Assembly: GCA_949592205.1 (NCBI GenBank)
Contig: CATIUR010000001.1
Span: forward strand, 12,229,501-12,293,500
DNA: 64,000 nt
From: Helichrysum umbraculigerum
Lineage: Eukaryota; Streptophyta; Magnoliopsida; Asterales; Asteraceae
Reading direction: 5' to 3'
The notes beneath the pieces are model-generated. The model was not told the DNA's origin, did no database searches, and saw only the letters and a list, made by a program, of their open reading frames with translations. A program made the position numbers and the translations under genes. This document shows, in pieces, positions 32,041 through 44,453 of this stretch; the stretch's first letter is position 1, and each line of letters begins with the position of its first letter.

Positions 32041-34253
32041 TATAACACCCCTCATTTATAATCATTTAAATATAGTAAATCGGAAGCGTAAGTCCAAATA
32101 GATAGTCATAATTTACTTCACTGTATCAACATATAAAATTCAATCTTTTCAAAACTATAATTTCTTCAACCGAGGTGTTATTTAAAAACATGATGAAACA
32201 TTATTTTATACGAATCAACAATCAGAGTAGAGCCTCATAGTCAAACATTCTTTCTAGTCCAACTTCTTGCCCACCCAAATTATATGCAAAACCTGCAAGA
32301 AGGGATAATGTGGGGGATTAGCATAACGCTAAGTGAGTAGATAACTAATCAACAGCCTAACTTAGCTCAACAACTTTGTGTACAACACTTAGCACTAAAC
32401 AAGCAAGTACACAATACAACACATCAACAATACATCAGTTCAACAATGCAACAATTCAACTAATCAACAACACCATAATGAGGATCGGCGGCTCTGGGGA
32501 TAACCATAAACCCGGGTGGCTCCCCAAGAACACTTATCCAACCTATCCGTATGGCCATACGGACGAGACCGATAGCTAGTGATTATCTTCAACTAACACA
32601 GGAGGTGTGTTAAACTTTGGATAACCAACTAGCCCAACCAACAGTTCAACAACTCGTTGCCTCATTAACAACTGATGCCCGAAGGCCAATTAATTCAAGT
32701 GATCACGTAATCAACAAGTCACATATTCAACTAGTCAACATATCAACAGTATTATTACTATCAACATAATCATCAATGCAACTAATAAAGTAATAACACG
32801 TTACTTGTTTTAACCAAACTTGTTACAACCAAGTTACGCTGAGGATTAGAGATCCACTCACCGATCACCTCAGACATCCACTCAGTAGTCTAATATCACT
32901 GAGCCTTCTGCGCATCTGAGAATACAATAGAACAACACAAGTTAGTAACTTGTCTCAAATATATACAACATCATTCTAATAGATTAACGACAAACCCGAT
33001 TTACTCAATTCATATGAATTAACATAATTACCACAATTCTCATTATTCAATTCATATTATAAATAACTATTTCAACATCATTAGTTTATCATCACTAGCA
33101 AATTATGATCATAGAATCACATTAATCCACTTCAATCATCACTAATCAACATGGTTAAACCACAACTAAGGTTATTAACCTCTACCATCAACAATTCATC
33201 AAACTTCCAATATTAAATCTAATGCATACTTAACAATTAAGTTAACACAATCATCTTTAATCATCAATTAAGTGTTCTTAGCCATAAAATGATAATTTTA
33301 TCATATAATCCATTATCATCATCAAGTTCATCATTTGCCTCAAGAACACTTAATCAAATTCTTTAATTTCAAGTTACAACTCAACTTATAATCATGAATT
33401 AGGCACTAACTAACAACTATAACATAACAATAGGCTTCAATTCATGATTTATCAACTAACCCATAAACTATCTATATGATCATACATAATTTTCTTCATT
33501 TCTATGTTAGGATTTAAGTTATAATCCTCATACAAACCTCAACTAGCAATAATATAATCACTACAACCTTAAATTTCATATTAATCAAACTATTTTCCTC
33601 AAACACACAAAACCCCAATTTCTAAGTTAACATGAACTCAAGAATTAACACATACAACATGTTTATGATGATGATGGAATGATTATTCCATGTTATTAAA
33701 GCTTAACTAACATCAATTCAACCATTTGAAACTCTAATTTCGGATTAAAGTCAAGAACATCAAAACCCCCAATTTCTAGGGTTTATATAATTCAAGAGAT
33801 AGAGACTTACAAGATGATTAGAAGGATTTGAGGAAGATAATCCATGTTTTAAAAGCTTGAATTCGAATTCCATGGATCCAATTTTGTGATTCTTCAAGAA
33901 TTTAGGGTTCATCATGTATGTATGTATGATATGATACGTACGTATGTATATATGGATAAGAATTAAACAACCGACTCAATATTTAGTAGTATACTAGGAG
34001 TGCTTAAATTTCATTCCCCGTACTTATTATTGTCTGGAACTTGAAAATCATTTACGGGCAACCATTATTTTATTTTACTGTCAACAAAACAAAATTAAAA
34101 CCATTAATAATTTATTAGTCACAATAAATTATTTGACTCTTTTACCCATTTATTTTCAACTAGCGCAACGAAATTATTTTCTGACACATTTAAATAATAA
34201 TTTGCAGTCTAGAAAATATTTAATACTACTAGACCCGAAAACTGGGTGTTACA
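32041..34253 (-). repeat. LARD-like LTR, copy B
   Basis: 2213 bp, about 99% identical to copy A by eye. Confidence 0.88.
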
Positions 34254-36510
34254 ACTCTCCCCTCCTTAAAGAGATTTCGTCCTCGAAATCTGATCACACT
34301 TAATCAATTTTATTGAAATAAGATCACTTACTCACTCCCATTTCAATTTACTAATACTATAGCTCCCATACACTTCTAATCACATAATTACTCATTATTA
34401 CATGCACACGAAAGGTGTACAAGTTTAATCACTTATGCATATTCTTAACCATATAACCACAAAATGTACATATATGTAAACATATACTTATATAGGTATA
34501 TACTAATTCACCAACTTACACGTTACCTGTGTATTCCAACTAAACTCACTTAAACACATATGTTGTGTAATAATTTGTTATCATAACTTACACTATCCAG
34601 TAACAAAAGCAACTCATAAGTATATGTACCCATTTTTAATTCTTTCTACATGCACATATCCACATGTACATGTTTCTATATGTTCCACTGCACAGGCATT
34701 GCGCCTACACGCTGTCTCTAATAAGTTTAAATGACCACTTACATGAGCATTCATACTTAGTCATGTATACAATTAAAACACATAATCACTGGTAACAAAT
34801 GTAACACATATCCCTGTGAACATCTCAACTTTACAACAATTACAACAAGTGGTAGTGAATACCACAATATGCACCCTAACAACAAAAGTTCAATTATATT
34901 TACAACTAGCGATTTGGCTAATAACCATATATTTCTTTAGCTAACAACTTGCTAGAAATTTTTACTTTTGCAACTAGCTACTTACAACTTTACAACTTGT
35001 AATTATAAATACAACTTGATTATATGAAACTCTTATTCAAAAAGCATCACTATTCATAAAATCATAATCACACATATAGAATAAACAATAAGCAGTATGT
35101 AGAGGTCAATTCTTATGGTTAAAACTACTATTATATAATCAATTAGCATCCTATTACACCTATTTGGATGCTAAGACAACACCTGTTAATACCATGTATC
35201 ATCATCAATGGTATTTCAACAACACAAGGTGTAGTCATTAATCATCTTTTAAAGATTACTAGTTGCAATTAACTATATACATATCTCTTGTACCATAGGT
35301 ACCACATTAAACAACAACTTAATGGTTTATTACTCTTTTAATTTAGTCAATCATTGACTATCTCTCAACTACAGGTCAACATATCTTACTTGATATTTTT
35401 TTTAAAAAAAAAAACAAATTTACTTTACTTGGTACTGAGTAGCCTCAACAACCCCATGTGAAATGGCATAATATAAATACGTTGGCCAGACGTCGTCATA
35501 TTATGTCAGTCACACTTTATTCTCAGGCCACTTCATACCATTTATCTCCTAAGTAATTATCTTTACTCTCACATAATTCTCAACAGTAATATCAACACTT
35601 TACACAATTATAACAACGTGTAATAGCAAGTATATTCCCAATTATTAACTTGCTACTATTTTCAACTTATCACTTTTAATGTGAACTACTCATATGATCA
35701 TGTATACATTAACAATACAGACATACTACACCAATGTCTTACACGAATATATCAAGCAACTTCTTTATTACCCAATTCAATATTAAATATTATTTATACA
35801 ACTTAATACTTATAGTACATTAGTACTAAACAATTCATCAATATTATGTATAATATTCAACACGTAATCGTCAATCTATATACCTTTAATCAAATCACAA
35901 TTAAGTATTTCATGCTCAACTATTACATCAATATAAGCTCCTATGCTTATTTCGTAATTTCTTAAAACGCTTAATTCAACATTTTATAATACTCTAAGTA
36001 ATTCAATTACTTCATCACATTTCAATTAGTCCACATAATTTAGTTCACATGATTATCTAATCAATGTTTACTAATTCTTGGTAGTAGCAATCAACAATAC
36101 CATTTACTGGTATACTTTGCAGTTAAATAAACCGCCTACAACCGACTCATACACAATGAACCATATAGACCTCTTAAAACAAGTTGTAATATTGCATACA
36201 GTCACAGGAATGATCTCTGGTTTCAATAAAACAAAAGCCCAAAACAAAACATAAGCTAAAAGTTCGAAATAAGATTCGAAAAACAATAAAACGCGATTTT
36301 CGGGCCCCAAACGACCCCGAAGTGCCGAAAACTGCCAGGGCTCATGGCCAAACCAATGAGCTTTGACCGTTGGGCCATTTTTGAGTGGACATGTAAATTT
36401 CGTCTTAATCTGACACCGAAATTTCTAACGGAAATTCTCTACGTCAGATATTTTGTCGAACGTCGAAAAAACATAAAAAATTATATTTTATATCCTGAAA
36501 ATGCCACAAA

Positions 36511-36747
36511 CCGCCGGCTGGGCTACATGAGCCTTTGGCTAACCTATCTAGGCGCTGGCTAACCTATCTAGCCGCCGGCTAAAGGTCTTGACCCGCCGGC
36601 TACCCGAGTCGAGACGCCGGCTAACACCAATTTTTAGCAAACAGAACAAAAGTGCGTTTTAAAGCCAAAAGAAGCCGCCGGCTTGGGGCATCCAGCCGCC
36701 GGTTTGGACCTCCAGCCATCGGCTATAACCTTCAGCCGCCAGGTCCC
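36511..36747. repeat. Palindromic array GCCGCCGGCTA (internal B)
   Basis: Counterpart of 30263-30502 with a few substitutions that improve or break individual palindromes (for example CCGCCGGC versus CCGCCAGC). Confidence 0.8.
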
Positions 36748-37168
36748 CTGTCTGCACAGCAGACTGAACATCTTAGTGCAAAAATGCAAATTTCAAATGC
36801 GCATATCTCACAAACCGTAAAGAGTTAGGTCATGAAATTTTGCAGGCACCTACACTATGCCAAAGTAAAACTTTCCCTTTTCACACGTTTTCAATTTTCA
36901 CATTTTACGAGAAAACATACGTGTAACTCATTTTAGGCCATTTCCGACCATTTAGTGGACACGCCATATTCCAAATGGCTTACTTTCTGACTTCCACTCT
37001 TTGCCAACATGTTTCTACATATATTTAAGATGTGTGGGCATATTCATCACCCCCATATACCCTTCCTATCGTATTTTCACTCGTTGACCCGTTTAGGGGT
37101 CCAATTGGGCACTTTTAAGAAAATAACCACATTGACTACCCAAATCATTTTCATCACCTTTTACTACT

Positions 37169-37173
37169 ATCTT
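37169..37173. repeat. TSD of Copia element 2 (left)
   Basis: ATCTT, same as 51766-51770. The flanking LARD sequence is continuous once the element is removed, as shown by unit A (30923-30927). Confidence 0.95.
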
Positions 37174-37743
37174 TGTTGAGACATAGATTGTGACAACAGA
37201 TCTAGCTTGATATAGGACTAGTGTAATTATTATTACGTTTGTATATTGGTTTAGATTTGTAAATAAATATTTGTTTTGTTAGTAATATTCGTTAAACATA
37301 TTATTGTGTTAAGTTAGACGAATTATTAAATACGAAATAAATACATTCTGTGCGAGTCGAGTTCTCAGGTCGCGAGATTAACGAGCCGAGATGAGAACTG
37401 AATTCGTGGAAGTCTGGCGAGCCGAGTTCCGAGTTGGGCTTGGGCTGCGAGTTGGACCGAACTCGCAGGCCCTTGCGAGTCGAGACGAGCTGGACATATA
37501 TAATGTTTTTCAATCGGTGAAAAACATAACTTTTGCATTCTGATTTCAATTGCTGCGAATTCAACAAACCAGAGAAAAACATAACCTAAGGCTAGGCTTT
37601 GACGATTCGTTGTTTAAAGCTAAGTCTAGTTAAAACGCAATACGAACATATTCGTTGTTAGTAAAATAACACCGTATTGAGGGATTCCGCACCTTAATAC
37701 TACAGATAACGAAGTTATCGATCCTAAAACTAGGGGACTTACA
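37174..37743 (+). repeat. 5' LTR of Copia element 2
   Basis: 570 bp, TGTTGAGACA...GGGGACTTACA. It shows no visible difference from 51196-51765, and both copies contain the same 93-codon minus-strand artefact ORF. Confidence 0.96.
37497..37503 (+). promoter_or_regulatory. Candidate TATA box in 5' LTR (element 2)
   Basis: TATATAA, aligned with TATTTAAA in element 1. Promoter role is inferred from position. Confidence 0.45.
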
Positions 37744-37745
37744 TC

Positions 37746-37757
37746 TGGTATCAGAGC
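37746..37757 (+). other. Primer binding site (element 2)
   Basis: TGGTATCAGAGC two bases after the 5' LTR; tRNA-iMet type. Confidence 0.92.
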
Positions 37758-38203
37758 TTTCGGGCTAGATACGAGTGTGTTCGTGAGTTTTAGTTTATTG
37801 CGTTTTTGATTCGGGTCGTTTTTACGTGCATTATTGCAATACTAACGATCAAAATCATTCTCTGGAAGTTTTAGGGTTAGTTTACAGTCGAATTTCTCAG
37901 TTTCGTTCGTAAAAATACCTTAAAATTCGTTTTTCGGGTTTAACAGCCGTTTCGCGAGTCGAGATTAGGGTTCCAGCGTCGCCTGCGAACCGAGTTGAAC
38001 TAGCGAGTCGAACTGAGGCTTGCAAGTCGAACCGAGATCTCTCGCGAATCGACATCACTTGCGAATCGACATCTTTTAGCAATCCGAACTGAGGCTTGCG
38101 AATCGACAAATTCTGCGAGTCGAGCTGAGATTGCGAGTTGAGCTGAGTCTTGCGAGTTGAGATTTCTGAATTCGCTGAAACAGTTTAATTTTACGTTTTT
38201 AAG
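37758..38203 (+). other. 5' leader of element 2
   Basis: Untranslated. The GTGAGT candidate donor is retained (about 37783). GCGAGTCGA/GCGAATCGA motifs are clustered at about 37953-38165 as in element 1. Confidence 0.55.
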
Positions 38204-41020
38204 ATGTCTGACTTAAGTAGAATGATCGAAATGGACCACGAGGTGGGAAAGTCAAACGTTCCACCTAAGTTGTTAAGAATCGAGGATTACTACAATTGGA
38301 AGGACAGATTTGAATCTTACTGTAGATTCCATGATCTGTCTATCTGGATGTGTATCAAGAGTGGATACACCCCACCTACTCAAACTGTTCAAAATGCTAC
38401 TGTAGTTCTTACCTATGCAAACATGAGTGATCAAGAGAAGGAAGCGTACAGAAATGAGAATAAATCACATTCTTGCATAAAGATGTGTCTTCCTAAATCC
38501 CTTGCTCATCAACTCAAGTCTTTTCATACTGCTAAAGCGCTCTGGGAAGCTTTAGAGAAAAGAGGTGAGGGAAGTCCACAGGTGAGAGCTGGCAAGAAGA
38601 GTCTTCTTAAAAAGCAGTTTACTATGTTTAAAGCTTTAAAAGGAGAAGATCTTGATGCCTATGTTACACGATTCTACCATCTGCTAAGTGAATTAGAATA
38701 CCATGAAATTTTTGAAGAAGAAGTATCTAAAACCGACAAGTTCCTTGAGGGTTTGCCTTCTAAATGGGAAATGTATGGTGTTATGATTAAGGATAACGAA
38801 ACTAGGTATTCTACTATGACCTTAGAGCAAGTCATTGACAAGCTGAAAGGTTATGATTTCTCCAAGAAGTCAAGAGATAGTGATTCTGATCAGGTTCAGA
38901 ACCCTGGGCTGTATCATGGAAAGTCAAGTCTTTCGACTGCGTCATCGAGTTCGACCACTGCACTGTTAGTTGGTGATACTAATGAAAATGGAGAGATGAT
39001 CACTGAAGATCTGTGCTTTATTTCCTCCTCTGGTGATGAGACAAAGGGAAAGAATACTGAGAAGTCACCTCAAGAGCATCAGAAGATGCCGATGAGTGTG
39101 AAATCTGCTGAACAGCAACTGTCTGTTCTTGCTTCCTTTGTGGCATCATATGAGAACTACATAGAAGGAAAGATCAATGATCCTATTCTATTTGATGAGG
39201 ATTATGAGCAGATAGATTCTGATTATCTTGAGGAACTGGAACTTCAAGATCAACTAGCGTTGATATCTAGAAAGGTGAAGAATTTCCTCAAGAAAACTGG
39301 TAGAAAGGTGTTGGGCAATAGATCAGGGTTTGATAAAACCAAGGTCAGATGCTTTAACTGTCAGGGTATTGGTCATTTTGCTAGAGAATGCCAAAGACCT
39401 AAAGTAGAAGCACAAGGAAAACAAGGTTCGGGAAGTACTCTTGCTTCCAAAGCCTTAGTGGTGAAGCAGTTGGATGGCTCGTATGATTGGCAAGCTCATT
39501 CTGAAGAAGCTTTGATGGCCGAGATCGAAGAAACAACTGCTGGATCAGTGTCCTACATGCCCACTGACATGGAACAGAGAGTAGAGGTGGCTGAGTCTGA
39601 AAAAAAGGCAAGTGATGATGATGTGCTATATATGGATTCAACTCCAGATATGAGTCCTGAAGAATTAGTGGCACGTATGGCTGAATTACAAACTGACAAG
39701 AAGAAGGTATGTTTAGATATTCTTAATCTTGCTGATGTTTGTTACTTAGTTACTGATTTACAGTCTCAGAATAGTGTCTTAACTGTGTCAAATAGTAATC
39801 TGTCATCACAATTAAATATGGATAAGGAATCTTATAAGACTGTTAGATCTGAACTTGATCAAGCTATTATGGATGTTCGTAGATTAAGTGATGATAAACA
39901 GGTCTTAAAAGATAAAATTAAGTCTGATGCGTTGGATAGAACAAAACTTAGAGATACCATAAGTGAAAAATCTGTTGTCATAGATGGTCTCTATATGAAT
40001 ATCAAAGACTTAAATGAGACGATTGCTAGTAAGGATCAGGAAATAGTGAACCTTAACTTAAGGTTAATTGAGCAAAACCGTAAACTTGAGAATTATAGGA
40101 CATCTCAAATGGATAAAATGTTAGATGCTCAACGTAGTGTAAAGGACAAGACTGGGTTAGGTTACAATGATGTATCCCCGCCTTTTAATGCCAATTACAC
40201 TCCTATTCCTGAGGACTCTGAGATGACTGAAGTTAATCCTGAGATTTCAGTAGCTGATAAACCTGAACAGTCAGAGGCACAGAAAGATGTTATTAAGAAC
40301 GTATCATTAGATAATAGCAAGGCTTCTCAGTTCACCAAAATACATTTTGTATCGGGTGGAGTGATTAACGATGCTAAGATTAATGATAAAGTTGATAAGG
40401 AACAGCTTAAACCTTTAGTGCCTAAGACTCCGGATGAGAAAGCAAAAGTGAGCAAATCACGCAAGCAGATGTCATGTTTCAAATGTCATCAAAAAGGACA
40501 CGTGGCTTCGTGTTGTCCTAACAAAAAGCCTGAAGCACCACATAAGCTTGTGATTGAGGAAAAGACACAGACCGACTCTAATATGACTGTAGACGGGTTA
40601 GATACCAAACCTAAGTTAGGTAATAAACCTGTGAACATTCTTAAAAGAGATGGTAAGCATAGTGTCTCCCCACCTAAACCTAAACGGTCATATACTCAAA
40701 GTGATAATTATGTCCATAAGTCTAGGGATGTGACACCGTCGAGGTTTAGAACTTCAAGTAGAGGCCATAGTCATTATGAAAGTGGCACTACTTCGCGATC
40801 ACATGAGTTTAATTATAATTATCATAATAGAGCTCATACTTTTGTGCCTAAGAGGTTCTCCTCAAATTCACCTCTTAAGGCTGATCGTCCACAAACTCAA
40901 GCTACTTCGAAAGTAACCAAAGCTCCTGATGGGAAGAATGGTTATTTTAAAGAGCTTAAGTTTGTTGATGATAAGGGACAAACCAAGACCGTAATGGCTT
41001 GGGTCCCTCTTGATAACTGA
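38204..41020 (+). CDS. Copia Gag (element 2), 938 aa
   Basis: Same organisation as the Gag of element 1: Copia gag-polypeptide region (about 20-230), knuckle CFNCQGIGHFAREC at residue 383, a long charged helical stretch (about 510-640), a second knuckle CFKCHQKGHVASCC near 755, and a basic Ser-rich tail ending MAWVPLDN. No internal stop. The N-terminal two thirds differ from element 1 at many positions, while the last quarter is close to identical. The stop TGA (41018-41020) overlaps the pol frame (+1) exactly as in element 1. Confidence 0.94.
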   Translation: MSDLSRMIEMDHEVGKSNVPPKLLRIEDYYNWKDRFESYCRFHDLSIWMCIKSGYTPPTQTVQNATVVLTYANMSDQEKEAYRNENKSHSCIKMCLPKSLAHQLKSFHTAKALWEALEKRGEGSPQVRAGKKSLLKKQFTMFKALKGEDLDAYVTRFYHLLSELEYHEIFEEEVSKTDKFLEGLPSKWEMYGVMIKDNETRYSTMTLEQVIDKLKGYDFSKKSRDSDSDQVQNPGLYHGKSSLSTASSSSTTALLVGDTNENGEMITEDLCFISSSGDETKGKNTEKSPQEHQKMPMSVKSAEQQLSVLASFVASYENYIEGKINDPILFDEDYEQIDSDYLEELELQDQLALISRKVKNFLKKTGRKVLGNRSGFDKTKVRCFNCQGIGHFARECQRPKVEAQGKQGSGSTLASKALVVKQLDGSYDWQAHSEEALMAEIEETTAGSVSYMPTDMEQRVEVAESEKKASDDDVLYMDSTPDMSPEELVARMAELQTDKKKVCLDILNLADVCYLVTDLQSQNSVLTVSNSNLSSQLNMDKESYKTVRSELDQAIMDVRRLSDDKQVLKDKIKSDALDRTKLRDTISEKSVVIDGLYMNIKDLNETIASKDQEIVNLNLRLIEQNRKLENYRTSQMDKMLDAQRSVKDKTGLGYNDVSPPFNANYTPIPEDSEMTEVNPEISVADKPEQSEAQKDVIKNVSLDNSKASQFTKIHFVSGGVINDAKINDKVDKEQLKPLVPKTPDEKAKVSKSRKQMSCFKCHQKGHVASCCPNKKPEAPHKLVIEEKTQTDSNMTVDGLDTKPKLGNKPVNILKRDGKHSVSPPKPKRSYTQSDNYVHKSRDVTPSRFRTSSRGHSHYESGTTSRSHEFNYNYHNRAHTFVPKRFSSNSPLKADRPQTQATSKVTKAPDGKNGYFKELKFVDDKGQTKTVMAWVPLDN

Positions 41021-41042
41021 TCGTGTTTTGTGTTATGTGCAG
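40991..41042 (+). other. Gag-pol junction of element 2 (+1 overlap, possible mini-intron)
   Basis: Same GTAATG and tgttatgtgcag|GAG sequences as element 1, same 52-nt spacing, same frame relation. See 8613-8664. Confidence 0.35.
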
Positions 41043-44000
41043 GAGCATGCTGTGAACAAGGACAGTTGGTGGTATGTAGACAGTGGATGCTCGAGGCACA
41101 TGACCGGTGAAAGAAGTCTACTGAAGGACTTCAAGGATAGTCTCAAGCAAAAAGTAAATTTTGCAGGAGATAAAGGAGGAGTAATTTCGGGAAAAGGAAA
41201 AGTTTCAAATGGAACTTTGACTCTTGAGGATGTGAACTATGTTGAAGAACTTACACACAACCTAGTGAGTGTTTCCCAAGTCTGTGATAAAGGTCATCCA
41301 GTTTATTTCAATGAAAAGGAGGCCTTAGTCCTGAAGCCAGGTTTTAAAATTCCTGATGAATGGATATTGATGAGGGCGCCAAGGAAGAAGGACATCTATG
41401 CTATCAACATGGGTGTTCCTAACTCTTCAATGGTGTCTACATGTTTATTGTCCAAGGCTTCGGAAACAGATGCTCTGTTATGGCATAGGAGAATGGCACA
41501 TCTAAACTGAAGAAAGATGAATTATATAACCAAAAATGGTTTGGTTCTAGGTGTACCACAAAAACGTTTCGAGTCTGAGGATAAGTGTGTTCCTTGCATG
41601 AAAGGAAAGCAGCACAAGAAACCACACAGACCTAAGACTGAAAACTCTATCTCCTCGCCATTTGAATTGCTACATATGGATCTCTTCGGCCCTATAAGCA
41701 AGAGAAGTCTAGGTGGCAAATGGTACTGTTTGGTTGTCACAGATGACTATTCTAGATTCTCATGGGTATTCTTTTTGGGATCAAAGGATGAGACTCCTGG
41801 AATTCTAATTGAGTTCTTTGATCTAGTAGAGAATGTCTATAAAAAGAGAGTTAAGCGTATTCGTAGTGACAATGGAACAGAGTTTAAGAATTCAACGTTG
41901 AATATCTATTGCTTAAGCAAAGGGATATTACATCAATTCAGTGCACCTTATGAACCTCAACAGAATGGTGTTGCTGAAAGGAAGAATAGAACGTTGATTG
42001 AAGCTGCTAGAACAATGCTTGCTGATTCAAAGCTTCCGGTCATCTTTTGGGCAGAAGCAGTGAATACAGCATGTTATGTTCTTAATAGAGTTCTTACGGT
42101 TAAGAGACATAACAAGACTTGTTATGAGCTTTTGAACAATAAGAAACCTAACTTAAAAGGGTTTGAACCCTTTGGAGTTTCATGCACCATATTAAAGACT
42201 GGACATCAAGCAAAATTTGGTGAGAAGGCTGACGAAGGATTTTTCCTAGGTTATATGCCCAATTCGCCAAATAAGAGAGTCTTTAATAAAGTCACAGGAC
42301 GTTTGGAGGTAGTTTATAATATTGAGGTTACAAGCTATTCACCGGATGTTCATAAGGGCTTAGATTGGCAATTTGATTATTCTGATCTTTTTGCATCATT
42401 TAAAGTTCCTATTAGTGACTATGTCAGTGATTCAGAGATAGCTGAACATTTAGTGTTTGAAGATGAGAATATTGGTCCCGCTTCAACATCGAGTGTTAAG
42501 CAGTCTGGAATCAAGACTACTGTTGACTCAGATAAAGCTTCCACAAGTGAGTCACAAAAACCTTCAGAGGATAAGTCTCTAGAAACAGAAGATCTTGATG
42601 ATCTTCATACAAAGTTTGATGACATACTTACTCCTTTGAAACATCTAAGAATATCTTCAGCACGTACGGAAGATGTACCTGAATTGGAAGAAATTGGTAC
42701 TAATTTGGAAGATGAGATACCAGTTGAACCAGTTACTACAACTAGAACGAGTAAGAATCATCCAGTTGAAAACATCATTGGTGATATTAATACTCCGGTT
42801 CAAACTAGGCATCAATCCAGAACTAATACGTCTGAGAATTCTGAATACCAAAGCTTGTATACTGCAATGAAAGAGACAGGGATTCCTAATCAATGTCTAT
42901 ATTCATGCTTTATCTCACAAGTCGAGCCTAAAAATGTTCAAATGGCTTTAAAAGAAAACTCGTGGGTAGAAGCAATGCAAGAAGAACTATCTCAGTTCTC
43001 TAAATTACAAGTATGGGAGTTGGTTGACCTACCAAAGGGAGAATATCCAATTGGAACTAGATGGGTATTTAAGTGTAAGAGAGATGATAAAGGTATCGTT
43101 ACTCGCAATAAAGCTCGTCTAGTGGTTCAAGGTTTTAATCAACAAGAAGGTATTGATTACAATGAAGTGTTTGCACCAGTTGCTAGGCTAGAAGCAATTA
43201 GAGTATTCTTAGCATTCGCATCATATTATGGTATAAAAGTGTATCAGTTGGATGTTAAGAGTGCCTTTTTGTATGGCAAAGTGGAAGAATTGGTGTATGT
43301 TTCACAACCGCCAGGGTTTGCTAATCCTGAGTATCCAGATAGAGTATATCGTTTGAATAAGGCTCTATATGGATTACATCAAGCACCTAGGGCATGGTAT
43401 GGAACACTATCAACGTATCTACTTGAGAATGGATTTACAAGAGGATCAATTGATAGTACACTATTTGTGAAGTGGAAAAAGAAAGACTTTCTTCTTGTAC
43501 AAGTGTATGTTGATGACATTATCTTTGGATCGTCTGATGAAAAGATGTGTCAAGAATTTGAGAAAGTCATGAGAAAAAGGTTTGAAATGTCTGCAATGGG
43601 AGAGTTGAATTTCTTCTTAGGATTACAAGTTGATCAAAAGAAGGATGGATTCTTTATTCATCAATCTAAATATACATATGAGCTATTAGAACGTTTCAAG
43701 ATGGATGAAAGTAAGGTCTACAATACTCCAATTCCAGTCAATCATGGATTAGGTCCAGATACATCGAGTGATAGCGATGTGGATCCAACTCTTTATAGAG
43801 CCATGATCGGATCACTAATGTATCTTACAGCCTCTAGGCCTGACATCATGTTTGCTGTTTGTTTATGCGCAAGATATCAGGCTAATCCGAAAGAGTCACA
43901 CATGCAAGCTGTTAAACGAATCTTTCGTTACCTCAAAGGGAAACCTAAGCTGGGTCTTTGGTATCCGATTGATGGAGACTTAGATCTCGTAGCTTATACT

Positions 44001-44453
44001 GATTCGGATTATGGAGGATGCAATCAGAATAGGAAATCTACGACTGGAGGATGTCAATTCTTAGGAGGTAGATTAGTATCCTGGCAGTGCAAGAAGCAAA
44101 CCTCGGTAGCCATTTCTACATGTGAAGCTGAGTATGTTGCAGCTGGCAGCTGTTGCTCGCAAGTTCTTTGGATTCAACAGCAACTGCGGGATTACGGGTT
44201 AAATATAACCAATACTCCTATGATGATTGATAACGAATCTACTATGTCGATCACCAATAATCCAGTAAAGCACAGTAAAACTAAGCATATTGATATTCGA
44301 CATCATTTTATTAGAGATTGTGCTGAAAAGAAATTGATAAAGTTAGTTAAGGTTCCATCATTGGATAACTTAGCAGACTTATACACAAAGGCGTTCGACA
44401 GAGCAAGATTTGAGACGTTGGTTCAACTAAACGGAATGAGAAATCCAGAGTGA
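41010..44453 (+). pseudogene. Copia Pol (PR-IN-RT-RNase H), element 2, one nonsense codon
   Basis: Same 1147-codon frame as element 1: protease DSGCSRHMTG, integrase D224/D287/E323, RT YVDD and RNase H (DSDYGG, STCEAEY), all catalytic residues intact. A TGG-to-TGA change at 41508-41510 (codon 167, in the GAG-pre-integrase region) ends translation before integrase; downstream the frame is open from 41511 to 44453. The codon that is a stop in element 1 (712) is CAA here, so the two copies carry different single defects. Both changes are C/G-to-T/A transitions, as expected from deamination of methylated cytosine. Given identical LTRs, this stop is probably new or the RNA was packaged in trans. 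Confidence 0.94.

Larger units (their letters stand above)
34254..37173 (-). other. LARD-like internal region B, left part
   Basis: Near-identical to 28010-30927. It is interrupted at 37174 by Copia element 2 and resumes at 51771. Confidence 0.85.
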
